Assembly (NCBI RefSeq): GCF_000165425.1
Contig: NW_001799629.1
Location: 188,737-252,736 of the forward strand
Origin: Paramecium tetraurelia
Taxonomy: Eukaryota > Ciliophora > Oligohymenophorea > Peniculida > Parameciidae
Reading direction: 5' to 3'
Length of the DNA: 64,000 nt
This document shows, piece by piece, positions 50,576 through 62,371 of this stretch. Each line of letters starts with the position of its first letter. The stretch's first letter is position 1. Both the position numbers and the translations under genes were made by a program. Under the pieces are notes generated by a model. It was not told the origin of the DNA. It saw nothing but the letters and a program-made list of their open reading frames with translations, and ran no database searches.

Positions 50576-51642
50576 ATGAATCTAGCCTTTGACTCTTAGG
50601 CTGTTGAACTTTTAACAAATTATGAGGACCTTCTAAATTAGACGCTTGATCAAAGCCAACTTGAATAGATATGTCATGAACTCATAGACACCTTCTGTAA
50701 ATTTAAGAATTATTCTTAGTTCTATACATAGAGGAAATGTAAAACTATAAAAGTGAAATATGTCTCGAATTGAAATCAAAGCAAACTGAAATCGACATGC
50801 TTCACTTACAAAATACTAAATAAATAAATCAACTCGAAGATCAAAAAGGAGATTTAACAAGACAGATTGAAATATGCTAATAATTAGAATTATAGTTGTA
50901 ATGCTCTGAGAAGAAAACCTAGAAATCTGAAAAAGAAATCCTATAAGTCGAAGCTGAACTCAGAAAAAAACTTCATCAGCAGAATCAATAATACAGAGAT
51001 CAAATTTAAATCCTAACAAGTGTGCAAGAAGAGATAGATAAACAGATTCTTCAACTCTCCAGAGAGAAGGGATAACTGTAATTATAATTCGAACAACTCT
51101 AAAAGAAATATGAGGAGTAGTAATTCTTAATTTCAAATTTGACAGAATAGTTGGCCAATTTACAAACAAATTCAAGTTTCAACACTAAAATATAGCAAAA
51201 TAATGATGTTGTAATGGATAGTTAAGATGACTCTATTGAAATTAAGCCTCAAGAAAAAAGAGGTTTGTATTCAAATTGTATTTCACATAATTAAATCAAT
51301 TTCAAATGGGAAAAAATTTAACCTAGTATATCATCCATTCGGAATTCGATGACAGTTATCAATCCAACCAATACAGGATGTGACTTATAATCAAGACAAA
51401 AAATTAAATCTTTGGCTCTTCTGTACAATAAACCTCAGAAGCAATGTGATCCCTATTATGAATTTTTTAAATTGGTACTTCCTAAAATTTAATATTTTTA
51501 GATTACTCAGTGTGTCAAGTTAGACTTGGGATAAGCCCATATATTTACAATGAACTTTGATTATCTTTTTGAAAAATTTAAAAATAATTGTGTTCCATTT
51601 AATCAATGGTATAAGAAAATACTTGATGAGATTTTTACATGA
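50576..51642 (+). CDS. Coiled-coil protein with globular C-terminus, 347 aa
   Basis: One 23-nt intron near the start gives 348 codons. Residues 40-205 are coiled coil, very Gln/Glu/Lys-rich (KSKQTEIDMLHLQNTKQINQ; SVQEEIDKQILQLSREKGQL). The last 90 residues look folded: QKQCDPYYEFFKLVLPKIQY, then LGQAHIFTMNFDYLFEKF and a closing VPFNQWYKKILDEIFT. No family recognised. A cytoskeletal tether is one possibility suggested only by architecture. Confidence 0.62.
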
Positions 51643-51757
51643 AATATTGTTAATTTTTATATTTAAATATGTCTATTTATTCATCTGAAACAACAACTTT
51701 TATATAACTATAATTAGTACTTTTTAGTAAAATTTGTTTCAAATTTTTATTTATTTT

Positions 51758-52330
51758 ATGCAAGTAAAAACTACATTTAAAGTAAAAGTGAGGTTGAATA
51801 TATTTAGAAGAGACGTAAAGTCGATTTCGTAAATTCAAAATTTATAACCACTTTTGAAGCAAGAATTTTGAAATAATAATTTAAATGAAAAAGTAATTTA
51901 GGATGATTTTTATGGAGGTTAAAGATTTGCTAGTTAATTTGATAAATTAAAAGGTTAAAAAGCTCCTTCTTTCATTAGCAGAAGGAATTTATTTGCAAAT
52001 TATTTAGCCTAATATTTTTACAAAGTTATATAGTTTTTGAATAATGTGAAATTGGTGAAAATCAAATCTTTAAAGATGCATTAGAGCTTTTTGGTGAAAT
52101 CAAAAATGACTGCTTCCAAAAACAAAGGTATTTTTATTTAGGATGTATAATTGTTAAGAATTTAGATACTTTAAATAGTGTTTAGATATATATTATTAAT
52201 CTAATTAGATTTACTTGTATTTTCTAAATTAATACTATTAAATTCTGTTGTTAATCAATAATACTATGAATTAGCAAATCACAGAATGATCACTACATAT
52301 TTTAGTTAAATATATATTTATACAATATTA
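51758..52330 (+). pseudogene. Possible decayed gene fragment
   Basis: A frame opens at ATG 51758 (MQVKTTFKVKVRLNIFRRD), meets TGA at 51869 and then stays open in the same frame for about 150 codons. The second part has protein-like composition with alternating basic and hydrophobic residues (APSFISRRNLFANYLAQYF; IQFLNNVKLVKIKSLKM). That part vaguely recalls the cytosolic N-terminal region of ciliate voltage-gated cation channels, but no channel core follows. No intron removes the TGA. A remnant of a host gene is the most likely reading. It ends just before the ULK-like kinase gene. Confidence 0.3.
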
Positions 52331-52341
52331 TTAATATTATA

Positions 52342-53412
52342 ATGCAACCATAACAATTAAAATAACAGCCTTAATAAATAAAAAAAATAGAGGGTCCATC
52401 TATGAGTCCTTATGGGAAGATCAAGTTTGAGAATAAGCAATAGTAGAATTCACCAAGCATACAGGTAATAATCAGATTAACAATTAGAAAGAGATTGGCT
52501 AATATGTGTATAATTTGAATGATGTGATTGGGACTGGAGAATTCAGTTCAGTCTATAAAGGTCAGGATTAAAATACAAATGAAACAGTGGCTATCAAGAT
52601 TATTGATAGGAAAAGCATTTAAAACAATTAAATTTTTCGAAATTTATTAGTTAATGAAATCAACATCCTCAAGTCAGTTGAGAATAAATGCTTGCTTAAA
52701 TTATTCAATTACCTTGAAACAATGAATAATATCTATATCGTAACTGAATTTTGTTCTGATGGTAATTAGTCAGTGGATTTTAGGTGATTTGCAATCTATA
52801 ATAGAAAAAAAAGGATACTTGCCAGAACACAATGCAGTGAAGATTTTAAAACATCTCATTAAAGCATTGCTTTATTTAAAGGAAAGAAACATTGTACATA
52901 GAGACATTAAGACATAAAATATATTAGTTTCAAATCAAATACCCAAATTAGCAGATTTTGGATTTGCTGTTGACTTAAATCAACCTCAAACAAGGTATTT
53001 ATATAATAAATGTAGAGAAATTTTATAAATAGGAACCCCATTATACATGGCACCAGAAATATATTCTCATTATCAATATACTTCTAAAACAGATTTATGG
53101 GCACTTGGTATAGTATTTTATGAAATGCTATATGGTATGAAATCATGAAATAAATAGGAAAGGTACCATTCAATGCTAAAAACCCTAAAGAACTTGAGCA
53201 AATGTTTTAAATGCATAAAAAGAATTAAACTATTTAATATGAGAATGGCCCCTAAAAAGTCACAGAGGTGGCCTAAGATTTTATAAATTCCATATTAGTG
53301 ATTGATCCTAAATAAAGATTTGATATATCATAGGCTGCCAATCATCCATTGATATAAAGTAATTTTTATTTTTAAATAAGACCCACACCCACATGCAAAC
53401 AAATAAAATTGA
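52342..53412 (+). CDS. ULK/ATG1-like serine/threonine kinase, 319 aa
   Basis: Five introns (23, 22, 21, 23 and 22 nt) leave 320 codons. A Gln-rich 45-residue leader precedes a complete kinase domain: [52 protein letters not shown], catalytic [35 protein letters not shown] and [14 protein letters not shown]. The DFGFA and LYMAPE signatures and overall pattern match the ULK/ATG1 group, which is expanded in Paramecium. It ends soon after the kinase core, so the long regulatory tail of true ATG1 is missing. The last intron (ends AATAAG) decides the final residues and is less certain. Confidence 0.85.
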
Positions 53413-53645
53413 TGTATTGTTAATTATAATAATCAAATATCTATTGAATATAATAAGATATAATTATTATTCCATTTTTTAAAATACTGATAAGAAATAC
53501 GAATCTATATTTTACTAAATAATACTTAATTTATTATTCAGTAATTCATTTTCAATATAAGTTATTATATAGAACTTTAAGTTTCTTATCGAAACATTTT
53601 AAATTCATTAATTGGTTAAATACATCATTTCAAAATATATTAAAT

Positions 53646-55179
53646 TCAATGATAAAAATCTACCTCTTCATCATACTCAGCCATTTTTATGATTTCATCA
53701 ATTAGTTACATGTGCTCAAAGTCATTTGTGTTTTTTTAGATGTCTTAAATGATGGACTCCCCTTGGTACTTTAAAAATTCTCCAACATATCGATCTGGGT
53801 AAATCACTAATTATTAAACTATTTAATACTTTCGCCAGTTTATAGAACTGTAAATGCAATAAACAAATAATCATCGATTGTGATCAATTGCTTTTCACTC
53901 TAATAGAATTCACTAATCAATTTTAGGATTGGGAACTCAATGATGGTTTATTCTTTGTACCTCGATTTTAACAGTTAAGTAATCAGGCTACAAGTATTGG
54001 ATGGAAATTCCTAAAATAACTAGACTCTTTACTTTATTTTTTTTATTATAGACTTAAACTTAAGTCACAATTTTTTCAAAACATAGATCTTACTCATTTA
54101 AAACAAAATTATTATCATCTTCTATGATTAATAAGAACCCTTCATAAATTAATTTAATTATTGTTTTATCGAGATTAAGATTAGAAGACAAGGCATTACA
54201 ATAAAATGTTAATAGACTATATTTTTCTAGAAGAAGCTTCATATGATAAATGCTTTACCTTCATCAGTTGCTTATTTTTTTGCAGCATTGCATTAAACAT
54301 TTTTAAGGCCTATATGCCTAATTCTGTAACTTTCTATTCTTAAAGGACGGCATTGAAAGCAGACAAGCCATCCTCGATGATTAAAAATTTATCAAATTGA
54401 TTAACAATCTCAAATTGGTTGATATGATATGATCCGATAATAGCTCTCATCGTTTTGAAAGACTGCAATTTAAGGTCATCATCTACAGTGGATTAAGAGA
54501 TGTTATCTATTATTTCTAATATATATTCCATATTTTGTTCTTTATAGTTATTGAAGAAAAGGTGAGCAATGATTCTGAGGTAATTCATACTCAATCTTTC
54601 ATTGCATCCATGAGTAGTATAACTATAGTATATATTGCTTAGTAGCTACAGACTTTGAGCTAATTTTAAGGCTTCTTCTGAATTTAATTCGACTATAAAA
54701 TTGCATATGATTTTAGTTAGCTAAAGTAGTTTAAGAATAAAGGTATTACATTCTCCTTTAATTCATCTGAACTGCCATTCAACAGATTATTCAGATTCAA
54801 GATTTGACTTTGGGTTAACAATTAGATCATCTATTCTCTGTTCATGTGATAAGTGAAATTAGTTAAAAATTTAGAGCACTCGTATGGGAAATATTATAAT
54901 AAATCAAAAGTGATTTATGCTCCAGGTCTTTTTTATATAATTAATGTACATTAGAGCCTAGATAATTTAAGGATCAATATTAGTTTTTGAAGTTAAGAAT
55001 TAGTCTATGTTATCTAAACATTGAGGGAGATTTGTTTTAGAAATCAATTGATCATAATCAACTTTTGGGAAATCTATGGGGATTGATTGAGTGATGTTGG
55101 TTCTTTTTTTGGTGAATATTTGTTCATTTTTTTCCTTTCTGATTTAGACTCTAAATAATTCCCTCTTTTCTCTTATCAT
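53646..55179 (-). CDS. Importin-alpha-like armadillo protein, 470 aa
   Basis: The N-terminus has an importin-beta-binding-like basic helix (REKRELFRVQIRKEKNEQIF then TKKR), and the body is made of armadillo-type helical repeats. Family-like segments include LLQYFPYECSKFLTNFTYHM, DLKLQSFKTMRAIIGSYHIN and a late MIYPDRYVGEFLKYQG. Five introns of 22, 29, 22, 25 and 23 nt (3' ends AAG, TAG, AAG, GAG, TAG) restore one frame of 471 codons. The canonical WxxxN NLS-binding array is poorly conserved, so it may be a divergent karyopherin alpha or another armadillo adaptor. Its start is close to the stop of the kelch-RING gene (27 bp). Confidence 0.65.
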
Positions 55180-55206
55180 TTAATTTATATAAATAAAATA
55201 GTTAAA

Positions 55207-57339
55207 TCAAAACATGCTTGTTTTAATTACTCTCGTGATTACTTGTCTACAAATAGGACACTATATATATATAAGAGAAATGCTTACATTCTTAAGATTT
55301 TCAGTGCAATTAAAGCAAAGAATGAAATGGCAGCATTCCATTAGTACACTATCAATTTGTCTAATGAAACAGATTTTACAAAGGTGCTTTTCTTCTTCCC
55401 TTTGGATTTTGTTGGTCAATTCCTTAACCTATTCTTTGAGAGTGACAACTTCTTCATCTTGGAGAATTGATGAATCCTCTTAAGGATAAGTAAAATTGAT
55501 TTTTTCTGTTTTAGTAACAAAGATAGTGTACATGTCATTTAATCTTTGTCCATCATAACCCCCTAGTAGAAAGAATTGATTTTCTAAATTAACTAATTTA
55601 TGAAATGTCCTAGCTGAAGGGATATTTCCAGATGTATTAATTTTAATCCATTCTCTCTTCTTAAAATTATATTAGTGTAAATCATTATATCTAATCTATA
55701 AATGATCAACTCCGCCAAATAAAAACATGTTTTAATTGTAAACTAAAGCCTCATGTCGATATCTGGCCTTGGGTTTTTGTCCACTGCACCTTCTGATTTC
55801 ATAAAAGGTGTTTGTAACAAAAGAGTATTCGTACATTTCATCCAAACAACTAGTACCATCCCAACCACCAAAAATGAACATTGAATTTTAATACGAGACA
55901 GCTGTATGACCAAATCTTCCAGTTATTTATTAATCATGGTCCAATTCAATCCATTAACCCTTAAATTTCCAGATGTCGTTGAAAATTTGCTTATTTTCCC
56001 CTTTGCCTCCAAAAATGTAGATTCCATTGCAATATTCAACTAAGGAATGGTCAGTTCTTTTTGCAGGGTTGGCCCCTTATTAAGTTTCCATAGCAAAAGT
56101 ATTGTTCTTAACATTGAATCGATACAAATCATTACAGTAAATTTGGCTTTATGTCTGTACATATCCTCCAAACAACATTAATTGATCATCAACTGCAACC
56201 ATTTTAGCTCCAGATCTGGCTGATGGTATTTAGCCTGAAGTAACAATGACAGACCAGGAATTGCCATCAAAACAATTTAGGTCATTATTGATATTACCAG
56301 ATTGATCCACTCCTCCAAACAGATAGATTTTATTTTAAAGTACACAAGCAGTGTGTCCAGTTCTGGGTGTGAATCGATCTTTAAGATCCAATTAGATCCA
56401 CATTAGATGCGGAGCCTATTTAAATTATTCAATTTGCTATCTGCCATTCTCTGAATCCAAGTTGATTCGATGAACATCATTTCTTCTTTATCCGTCGAAT
56501 CCCCCTACCAAGTACAAGTGATTCCCCAAGACAACACATTTATGGAAAGAACGAGGAGAGGGGGGATTCTAAACAACAATTCTACTCCAAATTGAAGTTT
56601 GGAAATCAAATCTTTACAAATCATTAAATCTTTCTTGATTCTAATCCACTCCTCCAAAAATGAATAGAAATCCCTTGTAAATATTGGCTGTATGTCGGTA
56701 TCTTCCAGCAGGTGGGTTTTATTATTTAACCATTTGGAAGGTGCCATTACTGTTCGAATAAACCCACAGATCATTCAATGTATTATTGCCATCCCATCCT
56801 CCAAATAGGTAGAGCTCATTTTAATATGAGGTTATTGTATGTCCGAGACGAGCACTCAGTTATCTTACTTAACTCAAAGCTCTCCATTCGAATGTACAGA
56901 GATTCAGTTCATGCAAATCATTAAATCGTTTTTAACCATTGGATCCTCCAAAAATAAAACATAAATTCTTTTAGATGGTAAATGAATGATCCACTCTGGC
57001 TGGAGGTGGTTAAGTTTTTGGAGTTATTTTTTCCCATTGATTGTTTGCAGGATTGAAACGAAAGAGATCATTAAAGTATTCTCCATGTTTCCAAGTATAG
57101 CCTCCAAAAAAATAAAACAGATCCTCATAGACACACCCCAGTGATCCAGATCTGGCTGATGGAATTTCACCTGACAATTTGAGTTTTGTCCAACCTTTAT
57201 GATATTTGTACATGTCATTCTATCGATCTTGCTCATCAATTCCCCCAAACACATAAATGCACTCTTTGTATGCTATTACTGTATGTCCAGTCCTTGGAGA
57301 ATAATCGTTAACATCGCTGGGCAATAATTCCCATTGCAT
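55207..57339 (-). CDS. Twelve-kelch-repeat RING-finger protein, 701 aa
   Basis: One 27-nt intron (near the C-terminus) gives 702 codons. Twelve kelch motifs can be counted by their double glycine, from FGGIDEQD, FGGYTWKHG, FGGSNGQK and FGGWDGNN through LGGYDGQR, enough for two six-bladed propellers. A short coiled coil (DEEVVTLKEQVKELTNKIQR) links them to a C-terminal RING: CKIC, then MECCHFILCFNC and CPICRQ, spanning the intron. The layout suggests an E3 ubiquitin ligase that picks substrates through its propellers (inference). Its ATG is 17 bp from the divergent U1-70K ATG. Confidence 0.9.
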
Positions 57340-57356
57340 TATTTAAATTATTAAAT
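57340..57356. promoter_or_regulatory. 17-bp gap between divergent start codons
   Basis: Only 17 A/T bases separate the kelch-RING start (minus) and the U1-70K start (plus). The kelch-RING N-terminus begins directly with a kelch strand (MQWELLPSD), so its start is well placed; the U1-70K start could lie a few codons inside at one of several Met residues. Confidence 0.42.
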
Positions 57357-58377
57357 ATGTATTATTAGGCACCTACTCCTATGATGCCCCTGGCTCATGC
57401 GATGAACAACCCTCTCCAAGTACAATAAGCTGCCAACATTCGCAAACCTGATTTCCCCCCAGATGTAACTTTATGGGTTTAATCCTTAGATGCAACCAAT
57501 CTTTGTCATCCCTCAAATTGCTCATATCAAATCCCAATTGAAACCAAAATGCAGGGCCTATGATCCCATTTTGGGGGTTGGAAGAAAGGCTGAGTGGATG
57601 CTGGATAAATTTGAAGATGAATATGAGTAGATGGAAAGAGAGGAGAGAGAGAAAGGTATTTATAGTTATGATTATGTAGGTGTCGTTAAGCCATCAAGAT
57701 TGCCATTGAAGATCTTGAAGAAGCAGGAGATGAGAAGATAACATAGTGAAGAAGTCAGGAAACGATTGTAAACATGGAATCCATTTGAAGATGCAAACAT
57801 CACATCTGATCCCTACAAAACTTTGTTTGTTGGACGATTGAATTTTGCTACAACTGATAAAAAATTGCGCAAAGAATTCGAAGAATATGGCCCTATCAAA
57901 TCTGTTAGGATTGTGAGAGATTCAACTCATGATAAACCTAGAGGCTATGCATTCATTGGTAAGGGGGTGATCATAAATTAAAAGAGTATGAGAGCAAGAA
58001 CAGTGTTAAATCAGCTTATAAATATGCAGTGGATAAACGTGTTGATGGTCGCAAAGTTGTTGTAGATATCGAAAGAGGTAGAACAATTCTTAAATGGAGA
58101 CCTCGTTATCTTGGTGGGGGATTGGGAGAATTGAGAAGGTCAAGGAGTGAAGAGTTGTTGAAGAAGACCAAAGATGATTAGGTCGAGAAAGAGGAGGAAG
58201 ACAAAAGACGCAAAACCAAAAAAGGTAATTCTTTAGATCTATCTTCTTATAGACGATGGCAAGTCATCCAAAAAACCCAGATCTCGATCTAAGAGTGCCA
58301 AAAAACACAAGAAGAGAGATGAGAGTGAATTCAAGAAGAACAAAAAGAGAGAAAAATCCAAAAAGAAACATAAATGA
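57357..58377 (+). CDS. SNRNP70: U1 small nuclear ribonucleoprotein 70 kDa (U1-70K), 313 aa
   Basis: Introns of 25, 26 and 28 nt give 314 codons. An RRM occupies roughly residues 140-220 with RNP2 LFVGRL and RNP1 RGYAFIEY (interrupted by the second intron). It is followed by the strongly diagnostic [14 protein letters not shown], then [13 protein letters not shown]. The N-terminal extension carries the usual charged helix ([11 protein letters not shown]), and the C-terminus is a Lys/Arg/Ser tail. U1-70K binds stem-loop I of U1 snRNA in 5' splice-site recognition. Given the tiny introns of this genome, it is the protein that would help define their GT ends. Confidence 0.93.
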
Positions 58378-58462
58378 GTGATCATCATGATGAATAACAC
58401 AAAAAAAGGTAAATTTATTTATGGTAAGTATTCTCTTTTAAAACATCTTTCTTCTCATTCAT

Positions 58463-59059
58463 ATGAATAGTTTATATAAAATATATTTACGATACCAAGC
58501 TCTCAAACGTGCCTTCAAATCTACTAAACTATATCTTAGATATGCCTAATTTAAAGAAGAATTGGAAGACTAAAAGCTCAATAGAATCTGTGTGGGACAA
58601 GATCGTATGGGTAATAAGTTTTATCAATATTATTCCTACTATGGATTACCCACTAAAAGAGAAGTAAATATTCATGCAATTGACATTCTTAGATTCGCTT
58701 TAAAGATGATCGGGAAAGAATAGTAAACGATTTAGCATATTATGATTGGCTATATAAACGAATTGAATAACCACCCACAGAAGAGCAGGTTGAGCAATTG
58801 TAAGTGCTTTTATTTCATATCTAGCTATAAAGAGGAGTAATTGCGTTTTTAAAGAGCCAGAGAATGGGATGAATAACAAGAAAAGATGATGTTAGCATTT
58901 TATGAACAACGAAAAATTAGAGAAGAATAATACAAGAAAGCTTATTTGGAATAGAAAAACTTTAATCAAAATCCTGAGGTATTTGCAGAAATAGCCAGCA
59001 ATTCAGAGTTGAAATAAGAATCTCAAAATGAGTAATGGTAACCAAAATCAAAGCGCTGA
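58463..59059 (+). CDS. NDUFAF2/NDUFA12-like complex I protein, 180 aa
   Basis: Introns of 29 and 25 nt give 181 codons. The sequence RICVGQDRMGNKFYQYYSYY, then KREIRFKDD and YYDWLYKRIEQPPTEEQ, follows the pattern of the B17.2/mimitin family (NDUFA12 subunit or NDUFAF2 assembly factor). The PPTEEQ segment favours NDUFAF2-like proteins. The C-terminal 60 residues are a long Glu/Gln/Lys helix not found in NDUFA12. Expected in the mitochondrial matrix arm of complex I or its assembly. A short ATG-led stretch at about 58,388-58,410 was judged to be leader, not coding. Confidence 0.78.
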
Positions 59060-59565
59060 TTTCATAATATTAATTACATATATTTAGTTAAGAATTATCA
59101 ATCTATTGTTAATTGCATCTATCTTAATTTTTACATCAAACTATTTAAGACTTATAAAATCAAATGCAATTATAATGATTATTCTCACAAAGAATGATAA
59201 AAATTATGAGAGAATATTGACATTTTAATATTATTTCACTTATCAAGTGATCTTAAATTAAATATATGCTTAATCTAGTATCACTATATTTTAAAGTAAA
59301 CTTAATCCTCTTTTATTTACTTAATTAATACAAAGAACGTCTGATTCTAAAATTAATAAATATATTTGTAAATCTATTTTTTAAACAAAACTATAAGAAG
59401 AAGAAATAATAATTAAATTGATGCAATGAAATAGATAGTAATTTAATGGTAGCTTTAATTAAAACATGAGTTAATCAAAATCTCTGCTTAGCAATCAGAT
59501 ATTGAAGGATATTGATTAAATTTATTATGTATTTTATTATTGATGCTTATAATATTTTATAATGA
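59060..59565. other. A/T-rich intergenic region
   Basis: About 500 bp between the convergent NDUFAF2-like gene and the 118-aa gene. Very A/T-rich, with no open frame longer than about 30 codons that looks coding and no repeat or RNA gene seen. Confidence 0.5.
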
Positions 59566-59978
59566 TCAAAACAATTGTACGGGTGATTTGATGGCATTTT
59601 TAAAATCGTAATAGATAGTAACAATGGGAGCGGTGTCTTGTGAATTTGATCCTTTGATTGATAGGGCGTCTCCAATTTTTTTATTGAATATGTATTGTAA
59701 TCTAATGTAATGAATAACTTACTGATTTTGCTTTTCAGCATCCAAATATAATCTGATATCAGTAATGCCGCCATGCCTATCTTGCAATTCCTTATTGATG
59801 AACATGAGGGGATCATTGTAAGCTACAACAATTTCGAAATTTGGATAAGGCCAATCTTTTTCGAGGATGACAAATTTGAGTTTGATGTATTGACGTTATT
59901 CACTGTCCATTTCGAATGATGGCTAAAATAGGAGTTTTGTTATGTATGTATATATACATAGATATTATTGGCGTTCAT
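59566..59978 (-). CDS. Unknown small protein, 118 aa
   Basis: ATG at 59978; a first intron of 35 nt (starts GTATATATAC, ends TTTTAG) and a second of 21 nt give 119 codons. The product looks folded: LKFVILEKDWPYPNFEIVVA, a metal- or phosphate-type loop NDPLMFINKE, RHGGITDIRLYLDAE and a closing APIVTIYYDFKNAIKSPV. No signal peptide. No family recognised. The first intron is the longest placed in this window; without it translation could start at the Met in FEMDSE. 27 bp downstream of the next gene on the same strand. Confidence 0.55.
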
Positions 59979-60005
59979 TTTAATTTTTAATAATGAAATA
60001 TACTA

Positions 60006-60668
60006 TCATAATTCTTCAAAGCCATCTTCCACTTATAGACTACGCTCAATTGTTTATGGTTATTTAGGTTCTTGTTGATCTTGTTGATCTTGTTAACCTT
60101 CTGTTTGTTTTTTGATCCATTCTCTGGTTTTAACAAAACGCTCAGGAGTCTTGGGTTCAAAATTGAGTTGTCTGATTGCTTTTTCTCTCCTGAGACGACC
60201 TCCAAATTTAAAGAATTATTGAGACCAATGTTTAATTGCATTTTAGAGATCCACAACAGTTTTTGGTTCTGTCCACCAAGTAACTACTTTGGTAGCACTA
60301 TTCTCTTGAACATAACTAAGAAATTCATAATAATCGATAAGCATTTTCAGTAATTCATCTTGAAAATCGATTTTATGATTAATGAGTTCTTGTATCTATT
60401 TATGTATTTGCAGTTTCAAGAAATTAATCTGTTCTGAAAAATCTTTGACCATGAAAGAAAGTGAGATAGAGAGGATGGATTGTATTACTTAATCACAAGT
60501 TTAGAGTGTTGGATTATTGAGTGAAAAATTAGGACTTAAACTAAGTTTGTAGTTGGTTTCTTGATTAATAAGAGTGTCTATTTCCACTTGAGGATCGATC
60601 TTAATCTCATTCTCATTCTACTCAATATGCACGACCTCAATATCTGAACGAGGGCACAATGCACCCAT
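60006..60668 (-). CDS. Unknown helical protein with a DQQ repeat, 220 aa
   Basis: A single intronless frame of 221 codons. Helical in the middle (DFSEQINFLKLQIHKQIQEL), followed by a conserved-looking Trp-rich part (VVTWWTEPKTVVDLQNAIKH then WSQQFFKFGGRLRRE). Near the C-terminus a 9-bp DNA repeat (about 60,070-60,096) encodes tandem Asp-Gln-Gln. The protein opens MGALCP, so Gly2 and Cys5 might allow myristoylation and palmitoylation (inference). No family recognised. Confidence 0.58.
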
Positions 60669-60709
60669 TTAATTAATTATATAAATGCAACACAATGTAT
60701 ATATATCCA

Positions 60710-62257
60710 TCAGAGTATATCTGATGGAAAAGGTATCTCAAACACAAAATGACTAGCCATTATACTAGCAGCTTCAGGTTGATCCATTGGAACCATATGT
60801 CCTGCATGTCTGACAGAAACAAAGGTCAATCCATCGATTTCCCAAACATTTCCAGCATTTTGTGGTTCTGTTCCTTTTTCTCCTGGTATAAACCAAGGTC
60901 TCCATTCCTCAATGGTAGGTAAGTCTAAAATATAGTTATTAATATAGACTTAGTTCTTTCTATAGTTTATCAATCCAATACAGAGTACCGGTGATTGGAA
61001 CTACTGCATCGACGTCTCCACTGAATTTCAAGATTCTAAGTCCGCTCTTGAGTAATTTAGGATACAGATAATAGGTGCCTCTTGGATCTGGTCTGTAATC
61101 AAGTTTTGCGCAGTCATTCCAATACCCAGCATCTTCTCTAATATGCAAAGCCTTGATAAATATGTATAATCAAACTTTTCTAAATGCTGCATTGTTTAGA
61201 TATAGGAGCAAAGCTTCTGCTTCAGAACATTTATTGAGCTCTCCAACTGCTCCATCCTACATTGGATTGAGTTTGAATCTCTTCTCTTTCTCCTATTCTC
61301 CTTTCAGATTTTTAAATGGTATTTAATAACATTTTCCATATATATTATAAGGATTAATATAGAGGTCGCTAAGATTATTAATTGAAAAGTGATACTCAGC
61401 TCCATAGATTTGTCCAATGACTTCTCCTTGGATTTAAATGCATTCGGGGATAGTCTTCATGTGACAATAACTTGTCATATTTTCAATCTTATCGTTTAAT
61501 TTCTCACTGATGAATCCATGACCATGAAGGAACTTGTAAATATGCACAGGGAATTGAAAAGCCAAAGGTGTACATTCCGTTGGATCTGTACATCCATTAC
61601 CAATCATCAAACCAATCAATCTAATCTTGTCACCAGTTGCTGCCTTGGCGTTATAATCAATGATCTCGTTTGCCAATGTTGGAATGTAGACTCCAGCCCA
61701 ACTCTCTCCAGCAATATAAAAGTCTATGCTCTTGTATTCTGGGAATTTCTTAAAGAATTCAAGAACTGCCTTCAAATTATCCTTTGCTGTGCTCTCGTCG
61801 GATGAAGTTGTATTTCCAAAAGAAAATCCTACTCCTGCTGGACTTTCCAAATAAAACATGTTAGCCTGTCTAATATATCTTAATTTTTACAAAATTCAAC
61901 CAGGTGAAAAGATTTTATTTGAAATTATTTGTACCCAATTCTACTGTGAATGGCCCATTTTCAACCATAGCCCCATAAAGGGATGAACATCCAGGACCAC
62001 CATTTAACCACAATATAAGGGGAAAGGTAGCCTTTAATGGTCCAGCTAAGCTAAATGCTGGGAATGCAAAATAATGGAATTGCTTTTCACCAGCTTCATC
62101 AATTGGCAAATACCCAGAATACCTAGGAAATAAGTCATAGCCCTTACATCTTCCCGGAATAAGGAATTTTGAACTTTGCCCATGTGGATCCATCCACTAA
62201 ATCTTCTGCTGGGGCTGCTGTTGCAAATCCAATAAAATAGAGTAATGACAAAATCAT
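60710..62257 (-). CDS. Secreted serine carboxypeptidase (S10, cathepsin A-like), with one frame discrepancy
   Basis: A signal peptide (MILSLLYFIGFATAAPAED) is followed by the S10 fold: MYSGYLPIDEAG, LWLNGGPGCSSLYGAMVENG, LESPAGVGFS, the nucleophile in IAGESWAGVYIPTLA, the catalytic Asp in FSGDVDAVVPITG and the catalytic His in VRHAGHMVPMDQP. All three triad residues are present. Four introns (25, 21, 24 and 25 nt) are inferred, but around 61,885-61,905 (between FTWLNF and QANMFYL) the frame is out by one base, in a run of four T on the coding strand. The total is 484 codons plus one base. Activity in lysosomes or food vacuoles would be expected if the frame is intact in the real genome. Confidence 0.85.
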
Positions 62258-62371
62258 AATTATGATAAAATATATTAAATCATCATCCTATGTTATTTAT
62301 GAATATCTTTATAAATAATTCCAACAAAATAGATATGTAAAATAATTAAATTATTAATTATTTCAACATTA

